Assembly (NCBI RefSeq): GCF_900100765.1
Contig: NZ_FNFO01000008.1
Location: 1 to 64,000, forward strand
Direction: 5' to 3'
DNA: 64,000 nt
Source of the DNA: Catalinimonas alkaloidigena
GTDB taxonomy: Bacteria; Bacteroidota; Bacteroidia; Cytophagales; Flexibacteraceae
A model generated the notes under the pieces. That model saw nothing but the letters and a program-made list of their open reading frames with translations, had not been told where the DNA came from and did not search any database. Positions 1 through 7,470 of the stretch are shown here, one piece after another; the first letter of the stretch is position 1, and each line of letters starts with the position of its first letter. The translations under genes and the position numbers were made by a program.

Positions 1-513
1 CTTTGCGTGTGACCTTTCGATCAAAAGCGGCTGCAAAACTAGTAACCTTTTTCCCTCCTGTCAACCCCTCTACCCAAAAATATTTTCGCTCGCCTTCCCT
101 CCGCTTCCCCTCGCCAGCTTCTCCGTCGAAGGGGCTGCAAACCTACACCCACTGCCCGCAACCTCCAACACTTGTGGATAACTTTTTCTCCTCTCCCGCG
201 CCCTTCTCCTCCCACCGGAAATTGCTAACCTATGCGAATGCTTTTCGGTTCCCGATGAGTAACAGTCCATATAGCTAGTCCTGTGCTGCTACTATCAGAC
301 TGAGCTAGTGGTATCAGTACTAGCTACTATAGCTAAGTGTATTAACTGTAGTAGCTAGTATATTTAGTTCTACAAGCTAATCCGTTACGGTCTTCGCTTT
401 CTATATAGCTGGTTATTATTATTGTATAGGAATCCATCTGCCCTTTTATTGCCTTTCGTTTAACTCATTTCAGGAGTGTGCGAAAAATCATACACCTTTT
501 CCGAAAGCAGGGG
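1..513. other. Non-coding region before rpmH; possible origin region
   Basis: No convincing gene is seen here. Bases 40-240 are strongly pyrimidine-rich on the + strand. Bases 270-412 are AT-richer and hold seven AGCT words (at 273, 303, 322, 331, 353, 375 and 407), several inside TAGCTA, and several CTAG words. A single exact DnaA box lies at 173-181. In many bacteria rpmH-rnpA lies beside dnaA and oriC, so this could be an origin, but that is inference. The small open frame at 3-278 has low-complexity composition and no recognisable family. Confidence 0.4.
173..181 (-). other. DnaA box match
   Basis: The + strand reads TGTGGATAA, the exact complement of the consensus TTATCCACA. Only one exact copy was found in the leader, so a functional origin is not proven. 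Its position about 390 bases upstream of rpmH is suggestive. Confidence 0.4.
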
Positions 514-544
514 TTTGAAAATAAAGAACATACTTTTACCTTTG
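514..544 (+). promoter_or_regulatory. rpmH promoter (Bacteroidota -33/-7)
   Basis: TTTG at 514-517 and TACCTTTG at 537-544 match the Bacteroidota consensus TTG-N19-TAnnTTTG with exactly 19 bases between TTG and TA. The rpmH start codon follows 28 bases after the -7 element. Confidence 0.8.
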
Positions 545-572
545 CGGGCCCTAACATTTACCACAGAAGATC

Positions 573-731
573 ATGAAAAGAACTTTTCAGCCTTCTAACA
601 GAAAGCGCAGAAATAAGCACGGGTTCCGTTCACGGATGGAGACAGCAGATGGACGTAAAGTACTGGCAGCACGTCGCCGGAAAGGGCGCAAAAAACTGAG
701 CGTCTCTGACGAAAGAAGACATAAACGCTAG
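573..731 (+). CDS. rpmH: 50S ribosomal protein bL34
   Basis: A 52-residue, very basic protein beginning [19 protein letters not shown], the classic bL34 signature, and rich in Arg and Lys to the end. It is a component of the large ribosomal subunit. The start is the ATG at 573, after a textbook promoter. It is directly followed by rnpA, the nearly universal bacterial pair. The C-terminal tail ([10 protein letters not shown]) is slightly longer than in Escherichia coli, as is common in Bacteroidota. Confidence 0.97.
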   Translation: MKRTFQPSNRKRRNKHGFRSRMETADGRKVLAARRRKGRKKLSVSDERRHKR

Positions 732-773
732 TCGCGCGGGGAAATCCCTCCGGTTGGTTATGCCTCTTTGCCC

Positions 774-1199
774 ATGACCGAATTCAGCCAACCGGATCTG
801 ACGCTCCCCAAATCACAGCGGCTTTGCGGCAAAAAACAGATAGAGGAACTCTACAAAAAGGGTTCCTCTATCGTTGTTTACCCCTACCGCATTACGTATC
901 TGCTTGTCCCTTCTCCTGCTGAAACCGCCCCCTGTCCCCAAATACTTTTTGCAATTCCGAAGCGGCGCTTCCGTAAGGCCGTTGACCGCAACCAGCTCCG
1001 ACGGCGTACCCGAGAAGCGTACCGTCACCACAAACAGCTGCTTCAGGAGGCCCTTCCTACCCCCTCTACTTTTTCGTTAAGAATCGCATTTACCTACATT
1101 GGTAATCAGATTTTTACGTATTCGTTTATCGAAAAAAAACTATCTTTAGGATTACGGCGTTTAGCTGAAACAATCTGTCAGTCGCCAGATCATTCTTAA
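774..1199 (+). CDS. rnpA: Ribonuclease P protein component
   Basis: Protein subunit of RNase P, which helps the catalytic RNA cut 5' leaders from pre-tRNAs. The family signature is visible: KSQRLCGKKQIEELYKKG near the N terminus and the RNR-like basic helix around residues 75-95 (RRRFRKAVDRNQLRRRTREAYR). I chose the ATG at 774 over an in-frame TTG at 768, since the conserved part begins soon after. It lies 42 bases after rpmH and 15 bases before the S41 protease gene, so the three are probably co-transcribed from the rpmH promoter. The length of about 141 residues is normal for Bacteroidota. Confidence 0.93.
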   Translation: MTEFSQPDLTLPKSQRLCGKKQIEELYKKGSSIVVYPYRITYLLVPSPAETAPCPQILFAIPKRRFRKAVDRNQLRRRTREAYRHHKQLLQEALPTPSTFSLRIAFTYIGNQIFTYSFIEKKLSLGLRRLAETICQSPDHS

Positions 1200-1214
1200 A
1201 CTTCCGGCTTTCCT

Positions 1215-2867
1215 ATGAAGAAAACTCTGAAGCAGCTACGCATTCCTTTCGTAGCCATCCTGCTCTTTGTCGGTACGGTAGCATTTACCCCTAGCGAACG
1301 CTATTTCGAGATCGCCAAAAACCTCGACATTTTCGCTACTCTCTTTAAAGAAGTCAATACTTATTATGTTGATGAGGTACACCCCAGCGGCCTGATCAAA
1401 ACTGGTATCGATGCCATGTTGGCTTCGCTTGATCCGTATACAAACTACATTCCCGAAGACGAAATTGAAGATTACCGTACCATGACAACCGGCCAATACG
1501 GCGGCATTGGGGCGGTGATCGGTAAGCGGAACGAGAAAACCCTCGTGCTTATGCCGTATGAAGGCTATCCTGCGAACAAAGCAGGCCTGCAAATTGGTGA
1601 TGAGATTCTGGAGATCGACGACTTGCCGGTGGCTGACAAATCTTCGGGTGAAGTGAGTAAACTCCTGAAGGGACAGGCTAACACCACACTTAATCTAAAG
1701 GTGAAGCGATATGGCGTAGCGCAGCCCCTAAACATTTCGATCACGCGCGAGAAGATCAAAATCGATAACGTACCTTATTATGGTATGGTAAACAACGACG
1801 TGGGGTACTTCCGGTTGAGCGATTTTACCTCTGATGCTTCTCGGGAAGTCAAGAAAGCGGTAACGGAATTGAAAGCCAAAGGTGCTAAAAAGCTCATCTT
1901 CGACTTGCGCGATAATCCTGGTGGCCTGCTGAGTGAAGCGGTAAACATCTCCAACATCTTTATTGAAAAGGATGCGGAAGTGGTGAGTACCAAAGGGAAA
2001 GTCACGGAGTGGAACAAAACGTATCGTGCTTTGAATCCGTCGGTCGATACCGACATTCCGCTGGTGGTGTTGACCAGCTCGCGCAGTGCATCGGCGTCCG
2101 AAATTGTATCGGGGGTGATCCAGGATTATGACCGTGGGGTATTGGTGGGTGAGCGTACATATGGCAAAGGGCTGGTGCAGGCAACGCGTCCGCTGACTTA
2201 CAATTCACAGTTGAAAATCACTACGGCGAAGTACTACATCCCGAGTGGACGCTGCATTCAGGCCATTGACTACTCGCACCGCGACGAAGACGGCAGTGTT
2301 TCTACCATTCCGGATTCGCTTCGGGTGGCCTTCAAGACCAAAAATGGCCGGACGGTATACGATGGTGGCGGAATTTTGCCGGACATCGAAGTAGAAGAGC
2401 GCGAATATTCGCCCATCACCATGACTTTGGTCAACAAAGGGCTGCTGTTCGATTACGCCACCGAGTATGCCAGCAAGCACAAAACCATTGCTTCGGCGAA
2501 GGAGTTTGCCATCTCTGATCAGGAATACAACGAGTTTGTTAAGTGGCTTACTAACAAAGATTACGACTACAGCACCCGTGTGGAAAGCAATCTGAAGGAG
2601 CTGGAGGAAAACGCAAAGAAGGAGAAATACTTCGACGGCATCAAAGAGCAACTCTCGCAATTGCAAACGCAGATCTCTCACGATAAGAACAAAGACCTGC
2701 AAAAGAACAAGGACGAAATCAAAGAAGCTTTGGAGCAGGAGATTGTGAGCCGATATTATCTACAGCGCGGTTCGGTCGAAGCTTCGTTCGATGATGATGA
2801 AGACATCTTGGCGGCATTGGACATCCTCAACAACCCTGACAAATTTGCGAAGCTGTTGAGCAACTGA
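1215..2867 (+). CDS. S41 family C-terminal processing peptidase (CtpA/Prc-like)
   Basis: A 550-residue envelope protease. An N-terminal hydrophobic segment (residues about 9-25) is a signal peptide or anchor. A PDZ domain spans roughly residues 90-175 and the S41 protease core roughly 185-360. The motif SASASE carries the likely catalytic Ser293, and the Lys in TYGKG (Lys318) is 25 residues later, the same spacing as the Ser-Lys dyad of Prc. The C-terminal 150 residues are charged and helical and may be a regulatory tail. Such proteases trim or degrade periplasmic proteins at their C termini. It follows rnpA closely and is ended by a strong terminator at 2892-2925. Confidence 0.9.
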   Translation: MKKTLKQLRIPFVAILLFVGTVAFTPSERYFEIAKNLDIFATLFKEVNTYYVDEVHPSGLIKTGIDAMLASLDPYTNYIPEDEIEDYRTMTTGQYGGIGAVIGKRNEKTLVLMPYEGYPANKAGLQIGDEILEIDDLPVADKSSGEVSKLLKGQANTTLNLKVKRYGVAQPLNISITREKIKIDNVPYYGMVNNDVGYFRLSDFTSDASREVKKAVTELKAKGAKKLIFDLRDNPGGLLSEAVNISNIFIEKDAEVVSTKGKVTEWNKTYRALNPSVDTDIPLVVLTSSRSASASEIVSGVIQDYDRGVLVGERTYGKGLVQATRPLTYNSQLKITTAKYYIPSGRCIQAIDYSHRDEDGSVSTIPDSLRVAFKTKNGRTVYDGGGILPDIEVEEREYSPITMTLVNKGLLFDYATEYASKHKTIASAKEFAISDQEYNEFVKWLTNKDYDYSTRVESNLKELEENAKKEKYFDGIKEQLSQLQTQISHDKNKDLQKNKDEIKEALEQEIVSRYYLQRGSVEASFDDDEDILAALDILNNPDKFAKLLSN

Positions 2868-2891
2868 TTCACACCGCATCTACCTTTCTTG

Positions 2892-2925
2892 AAACGACCG
2901 CTCTGCTCCGGCAGGCGGTCGTTTT
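2892..2925 (+). terminator. Rho-independent terminator after S41 protease
   Basis: A 10-bp perfect stem (AAACGACCGC paired with GCGGTCGTTT) is extended inside by CTGC/GCAG and followed by TTTT. It closes the rpmH-rnpA-protease unit. Confidence 0.85.
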
Positions 2926-2926
2926 G

Positions 2927-2934
2927 TATCTTCG
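2927..2934 (+). promoter_or_regulatory. -7 element for tsaB
   Basis: TATCTTCG differs from TAnnTTTG at one base and sits just past the preceding terminator, 19 bases before the tsaB ATG. No clear TTG is seen at the -33 position. Confidence 0.5.
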
Positions 2935-2953
2935 CCCCCTTAGCTTTTACACA

Positions 2954-3652
2954 ATGGCGCTTATTCTCTGTCTGGAAACTTCAACAACGGCTGGTTCGGT
3001 GGCACTGCACCAAGACGGTACTCTGCTGGCCTGCACCGAGTTGGTACGCGAAAAATCGCACGCAGAGTCGCTCAATACCATGGTTGACTTTGTATGTAGA
3101 CGCGCGCACAGGACGCTGGCCGATATTGACGCCGTGGCCGTTTCAGCGGGGCCGGGGTCGTATACGGGCTTGCGGATCGGTGTCTCTGCCGCGAAGGGTT
3201 TCTGCTTTGCGCAGGATAAGCCCCTCCTCGGCATTCCAACGCTGGCAATTATGGCCCATGAGGTCAATCGGTTTAACCGGTCGGAAGCACTTCTCTGTCC
3301 GATGATCGACGCCCGCCGCATGGAAGTGTATTGCGCGCTCTTCAACCACCGCCTGGAAGAAGTGCTTGCCACGCAGCCGCTGGTCCTGCAAGAGGATTCA
3401 TTTGCGGCAGCATTAGACGAGCATCCCATTTACTTTTTCGGCGATGGGGCGGCCAAAAGCAAACCGTTATTGCAAGATCACCCGCACGCGCATTTTGTAG
3501 AAGATGTTTATCCATCAGCACGTTCCATGGGCGTTTTGGCTGAAGAGGCCTTTCAACGCGAAGCCTGGGAAGATCTGGCTTACTTTACGCCACGCTACTT
3601 AAAAGAATTCGCCAGTCATTTAAAGAGCAAATCCAAACCCAAGCCGGCGTAA
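2954..3652 (+). CDS. tsaB: tRNA t6A37 biosynthesis protein TsaB
   Basis: An ASKHA-fold protein that partners with TsaD in making N6-threonylcarbamoyladenosine at tRNA position 37. The N terminus ILCLETSTTAGSVAL and the motif AVSAGPGSYTGLRIG (about residues 60-75) are diagnostic. At 232 residues it has the usual TsaB length and lacks the larger TsaD catalytic half. I chose the ATG at 2954 because a -7 box lies at 2927-2934 and homologous proteins begin at this point; an upstream TTG at 2924 would fall inside the promoter. Its stop overlaps the next start (TAATG), so translation is probably coupled. Confidence 0.93.
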   Translation: MALILCLETSTTAGSVALHQDGTLLACTELVREKSHAESLNTMVDFVCRRAHRTLADIDAVAVSAGPGSYTGLRIGVSAAKGFCFAQDKPLLGIPTLAIMAHEVNRFNRSEALLCPMIDARRMEVYCALFNHRLEEVLATQPLVLQEDSFAAALDEHPIYFFGDGAAKSKPLLQDHPHAHFVEDVYPSARSMGVLAEEAFQREAWEDLAYFTPRYLKEFASHLKSKSKPKPA

Positions 3653-4206
3653 TGGTGTTAGGAGAAAAACCGAAACTTCACACAATGGATACTGCACCGA
3701 TTGTGAACCGCGTTGCACAAAGCACGCTGGTGACCTTCGATCTGGAAGAATATTATCATCCGGGAGAGCGCGTTTTGCTCGACCTGGCCGATCAGCTTTA
3801 TCAGGGGCTCATCCTCCGGGAGAAAGAGTTCCGGGCGTTCGTAAAAGAGCACGATTGGAGCCAATACCACGGTAAGAACGTAGCCATTACGTGTTCGGCC
3901 GATGCGATTGTGCCGACCTGGGCTTATATGCTCGTCGCGACTCGACTGGCATCCGTGGCGAATATGGTAGTGTTCGGTGATCTGGGTGCCCTGGAGGATG
4001 CCCTTTTCCGTCAGGCCTTGCATCAGGTCAATCCCGAAGATTTTCGTGATGCGAAAGTAGTGGTGAAAGGATGCAGCCACCGTCCGGTACCGATCAGTGC
4101 CTATGTCGAAATTACGCGCTTGCTGCAACCCGTTGCGTTCAGCCTGATGTACGGAGAGCCATGCAGCAGTGTCCCGCTATACAAGAAGGCGAAGGCTAAA
4201 GCCTAA
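3652..4206 (+). CDS. DUF2480 family protein
   Basis: A 184-residue cytosolic protein of the Bacteroidota DUF2480 family, recognised from the N-terminal stretch IVNRVAQSTLVTFDLEEYY and GLILREKEFR. No function is established for the family. No signal peptide or membrane segment is visible. The start codon overlaps the tsaB stop. The first ATG (3652) and a Met at codon 12 are both possible starts; the conserved part begins after the second. Co-expression with tsaB suggests a housekeeping role, but that is inference. Confidence 0.8.
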   Translation: MVLGEKPKLHTMDTAPIVNRVAQSTLVTFDLEEYYHPGERVLLDLADQLYQGLILREKEFRAFVKEHDWSQYHGKNVAITCSADAIVPTWAYMLVATRLASVANMVVFGDLGALEDALFRQALHQVNPEDFRDAKVVVKGCSHRPVPISAYVEITRLLQPVAFSLMYGEPCSSVPLYKKAKAKA

Positions 4207-4269
4207 GTAAACGACATCTACGTCACCCGGATCAAAACTTTTGCCCGACAGAAAAGTTGATTGATCTGT

Positions 4270-5310
4270 ATGCGTACTTTTTCCGATGATTTGCTGTCTA
4301 ATCTGCGCCGCCAAGGCGATCCCCTGGCCGATGCGGTTGTGCAAGCATGGTTGCTTGACGCTCCTCAAGCCATTCGAGCAGGAATAGAGCGGCTGAGACA
4401 GCCGTCTCCCCCAGCCGATCTGTCGGAGGTCGAACGGGCATTCGTTATCCAAACGAGTCAACTCCCGACGTGGGCAGACGCACGAAAGCTTCAACGCGCC
4501 GCAACACTTTTCCAGCGGCATACGCCCGAAATTATGACCATGCTGGGTTTGCTTTCACTGCCCTACTGCTATGCGGCAGCCGATGGAGCCCAGGTGCTTC
4601 GTCTTTCCGAACGGCTTACGAACGATGCCACCAAACGTCTGCAAGAAACTGCGCAGTTTGTCTGGCAGGTGCTTCAACCCCATTCGTTTGAAAGCGACGG
4701 CCCAGGATGGAGCAGTGTGCGGCAAGTGCGTCTGGTGCATGCACTGGTGCGTCATCATGCTGCCAAACACCCGCATTGGAATCACGCTTGGGGCTTGCCG
4801 GTTAATCAGGAAGACCAGGCAGGTACGAACCTAGCATTTTCGCTTGTGGTGTTGCGGGGATTACGCCGGATGCATTTACTTATCTCTCCCGAAGAAGCCG
4901 AAGCTTTTTTACACCGCTGGCGCGTCATCGGTTTCTTACTGGGCATCGACCCACTTGTTTTGCCCGCCACGTTACAAGAGGCTTACTACCTTGATCGGGC
5001 CATCGTGCGTCGTCACTTCCGAGAGTCGGATGCTGGCAAAGCGTTAACCAAAGCGTTACTTCATAGTTTACACGAGCAAGCGCCTGCGTTTCGGCTGGCT
5101 CCTTACTACATGCGTTTTCTGCTGGGAGACGATGTGGCTGATCTACTGGAACTTCCTCGTGACGCCACGCAGCAGTTCCTCCTTGAGCCGTTACGTGTGG
5201 CCAATGCCTTCCGCAGTGCCACAGGCAGTGCCTTTGGCCAGCCTCCGCTGCCGGTACAATTCAAAAATTATTTTGCTTTTCCTATCCCTACTTGGCCTGT
5301 AGCGAGCTGA
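4270..5310 (+). CDS. Oxygenase MpaB/Lcp-like family (DUF2236)
   Basis: A helical protein of about 346 residues that I assign to the MpaB/latex-clearing-protein superfamily (DUF2236), which includes b-type-heme rubber oxygenases and fungal MpaB. Supporting stretches are QVRLVHALVRHH around residues 150-165, where Lcp has heme-pocket Arg and Thr/His residues, and WGLPVNQEDQAGTNLAFS further on. Substrate and cofactor cannot be told from sequence. I start it at the ATG at 4270 rather than an in-frame TTG nine bases earlier. Its end overlaps the convergent membrane-hydrolase gene by 23 bases. Confidence 0.72.
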   Translation: MRTFSDDLLSNLRRQGDPLADAVVQAWLLDAPQAIRAGIERLRQPSPPADLSEVERAFVIQTSQLPTWADARKLQRAATLFQRHTPEIMTMLGLLSLPYCYAAADGAQVLRLSERLTNDATKRLQETAQFVWQVLQPHSFESDGPGWSSVRQVRLVHALVRHHAAKHPHWNHAWGLPVNQEDQAGTNLAFSLVVLRGLRRMHLLISPEEAEAFLHRWRVIGFLLGIDPLVLPATLQEAYYLDRAIVRRHFRESDAGKALTKALLHSLHEQAPAFRLAPYYMRFLLGDDVADLLELPRDATQQFLLEPLRVANAFRSATGSAFGQPPLPVQFKNYFAFPIPTWPVAS

Positions 5311-5995
5311 CGTGCTGCGGCTCTTGTTCTAACAGATACAAGTAAAGCGCCAGATAATGGGCACCAATGGCGCAGCACACGTGCCATAACCAATGCGTTC
5401 CCATCGGCATCCAGGCAAGAGGCATGTCCGAACGCCGGAAAATCAAGGCGACGATGAACAGAATAGTAGCGGTCACAATGGCGCGTAGCCCTACGAAGTT
5501 GGTCCGCAACTGCAACAGGAGCGCAGGCAGGAAAATCATGGTGCCGCGCAAGAAATAAGAGATGTTGATTTGAGCATGAGCACTGAAACCGCCCAAGCCG
5601 ATTAGCCAAAAGTTAATGACACTGTATAAAATTAATAGCCCGATCACGTAGATCCAGTGTGGAAACACCTTGGCCCAAAGCCACACGCTTACCGACAGCG
5701 TGAGCACAAGGATGGGCAACACGTCCATCTGAAGAAAAAGCGGTGAGGAACGGAACGCATGAAACACCGTACTTCCGATCCCACCGAGTGCCAACAGGGG
5801 CATAGCTAGGGTAATGAACCAGTAATGTCGGTACTGCCCCCGCAGACGCCAGGCCCAGTAGATCACCGGAATCAGAAACGTCAGTGACGAGAACGCATTC
5901 CAGGGCTCTACGATCGCATGCGAAAAATCGGTTTCCGCATAAAAAGGTCCTCCGTCAGGAGTGGGCTGGGGAGTATGGTTAAACGTAAGCGGCAC
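5288..5995 (-). CDS. CREST-superfamily membrane protein (ceramidase-like)
   Basis: A 235-residue protein with about seven hydrophobic segments. It carries the scattered CREST signature (alkaline ceramidase, PAQR, Per1): an early acidic/IVEPWNAFSSLTF stretch, GSTVFHAF (Ser and His), QMDVLPIL (Asp), and a late GTHWLWHVCCAIGAHY (two or more His). In this superfamily such residues bind zinc for membrane-embedded amide hydrolysis. The likely start is GTG at 5995; no upstream ATG is available. It lies 12 bases after ypdA and is probably co-transcribed with it. The 3' end overlaps the MpaB-like gene. The substrate is unknown. Confidence 0.65.
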   Translation of the reverse strand: MPLTFNHTPQPTPDGGPFYAETDFSHAIVEPWNAFSSLTFLIPVIYWAWRLRGQYRHYWFITLAMPLLALGGIGSTVFHAFRSSPLFLQMDVLPILVLTLSVSVWLWAKVFPHWIYVIGLLILYSVINFWLIGLGGFSAHAQINISYFLRGTMIFLPALLLQLRTNFVGLRAIVTATILFIVALIFRRSDMPLAWMPMGTHWLWHVCCAIGAHYLALYLYLLEQEPQHVSSLQAK

Positions 5996-6007
5996 AAAAA
6001 AATAAGT

Positions 6008-7036
6008 TTATGTAGAAACATGCTGCTTTGCACTCACGTGTGGCTGCGCATTCTGTTTCCGCAAAATATCGGCGACAGCCGCGGCACCATGGTATCGTCC
6101 GTTTTCAATAAACACTTTGGCGGTTTCTTCGCCACCTACCACCGAGCCCACTACGTATAGGTCGGGCACATTGGTTTCGTACGTAGTTGCGTCAATCTTG
6201 GGAATGAGCATGGGGCCCTCCAACTCAATACCCGCGTCCCGCATCAGTTCGGCATCGGGACGGTAGCCGATCAGCGCCAAAACAAAGTCGGTGGGGTAGC
6301 TCTTCACTTCCCCAGTCAAGTGATGGCGCACCACGACTTCGCTCGGTGTTATTTTAATGCACTCGGCCCGGAAATGCACTTCGATGCTTCCGTCTTTGAC
6401 ACGGTTGCGCATGTCGGGAATCAGCCAATACTTGGCAGTGGGCACAAAATCGTCTTCCAGTACAAAAACCCGCAAGTGCCCTACGCCATTGCGATAGAGA
6501 TCCAAGGCGGTTTCGATGGCAGAATTACCGCCCCCCAGAATGGTCGTGGCGGTGTGCGCGTATCGGAACGGCTCATCATAATACCGATGTACGTGTGGCA
6601 ACGTACCCCCTTCGATGCTCAGCGGGCGGGGCTGGTCGTAGTACCCCGTTGCAATGGCCACATAACGTGCGTGGTACACCACGCCGGTATGCGTATGCAC
6701 CTTAAAACCGTCGCTGGTCTTGTCGATGGCCTTCACTTCGGTATACAACTTCAGGTTAAGGTCGAAATACTCGCTGACCCGGCGGTAATACTGCAACGCT
6801 TCTGTGCGCGTAGGGCGGGCATGGATGGCCGGAAAAGGCAATCCGCCGATTTCCAGTTTATCGGCCGTTGAGAAAAAATGACCGTTAACCGGGTAGCGTC
6901 GTACCGCATCGGTAATGCTGCCTTTGTCAAGAATCAGATACGAGAGCCCGTGTCGGGCTGCTTCAATACCGCAGGCCAGTCCACAGGGGCCGGCACCTAC
7001 AATCAGTAAATCGTAAAAAGGGGAATTTGTGCTCAT
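6008..7036 (-). CDS. ypdA: YpdA-type FAD/NADPH oxidoreductase (bacillithiol disulfide reductase)
   Basis: A 342-residue flavoprotein. The N terminus has the FAD-binding GAGPCGLACGIEAARHG motif at residues 14-30, and a second nucleotide-binding GGGNSAIE motif lies near residue 170. The overall sequence matches YpdA/Bdr, which reduces bacillithiol disulfide with NADPH. A bacillithiol-linked YtxJ protein is encoded about 6 kb away (13169-13522), supporting a bacillithiol redox system. It is the first gene of a likely two-gene unit with the CREST protein. No redox CxxC as in thioredoxin reductase is seen, as expected for YpdA. Confidence 0.85.
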   Translation of the reverse strand: MSTNSPFYDLLIVGAGPCGLACGIEAARHGLSYLILDKGSITDAVRRYPVNGHFFSTADKLEIGGLPFPAIHARPTRTEALQYYRRVSEYFDLNLKLYTEVKAIDKTSDGFKVHTHTGVVYHARYVAIATGYYDQPRPLSIEGGTLPHVHRYYDEPFRYAHTATTILGGGNSAIETALDLYRNGVGHLRVFVLEDDFVPTAKYWLIPDMRNRVKDGSIEVHFRAECIKITPSEVVVRHHLTGEVKSYPTDFVLALIGYRPDAELMRDAGIELEGPMLIPKIDATTYETNVPDLYVVGSVVGGEETAKVFIENGRYHGAAAVADILRKQNAQPHVSAKQHVST

Positions 7037-7097
7037 TAGGAAAAATAACTACCAATGCTAGGCAATAGTTCGGCGGGTGGAGTGTATAGCAGGTAGT

Positions 7098-7124
7098 AAA
7101 AAAGAGGGGGCCACCGAGGCCCCC
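7098..7124 (-). terminator. Terminator after hpf
   Basis: On the - strand GGGGGCC and GGCCCCC form a 7-bp GC stem with a 5-base loop, followed by a run of T (the A-run at 7098-7103 on the + strand). It lies just past the hpf stop and ends the rpsU-xer-hpf unit. Confidence 0.85.
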
Positions 7125-7133
7125 TTAAAGGTT

Positions 7134-7439
7134 CTATCGGTTTACACTCTGTTTTTCTTTGCGTTTTTTGACTTGGCGGCGAAGTGCCTCCACAGTCAGA
7201 TCTGTCGCTTCTTCGAACGAGTGGGCGTGTTCTTTCGCGAAAAGCGAATTGCCCGGAATATAAAGTTTGATCTCAACGACTTTGTTCTCGCGGTGGTCGC
7301 TGTCCTTGGTGAGTCTCAAATATACTTCGCCCTCCAAAATGTTGTCGTAAAACGTCTCCAGTTTATCAACACGCCGCTGGATGAAGTCCAGTAGCTTTTG
7401 GTCGGCATCGAAGTGGACAGAATGAATCTGAAGTTTCAT
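7134..7439 (-). CDS. hpf: Ribosome hibernation-promoting factor HPF/YfiA
   Basis: A 101-residue short-form HPF. It starts MKLQIHSVHFDADQKLLDFI and contains VDKLETFYDNI and VVEIKLYIPGN, the alternating beta-alpha pattern of the family. It binds the 30S subunit in stationary phase and promotes inactive ribosomes. The basic tail RRQVKKRKEKQ is typical. It is the last gene of a - strand unit after rpsU and the Xer recombinase, an arrangement seen widely in Bacteroidota, and is followed at once by a strong terminator. Confidence 0.93.
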   Translation of the reverse strand: MKLQIHSVHFDADQKLLDFIQRRVDKLETFYDNILEGEVYLRLTKDSDHRENKVVEIKLYIPGNSLFAKEHAHSFEEATDLTVEALRRQVKKRKEKQSVNR

Positions 7440-7470
7440 AAATGTACAAAGTTAAGAGGTAAATGATAGG

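Noticed and set aside
3-278. A 91-residue open frame on the + strand before rpmH
   Set aside because: It is Pro/Ser/Phe-rich with no family and lies in a pyrimidine-rich non-coding stretch; its composition comes from base bias.
7037-7133. tRNA and tuf genes expected after hpf, as in other Bacteroidota
   Set aside because: The 97-base gap holds a terminator only; the operon stops at hpf here.
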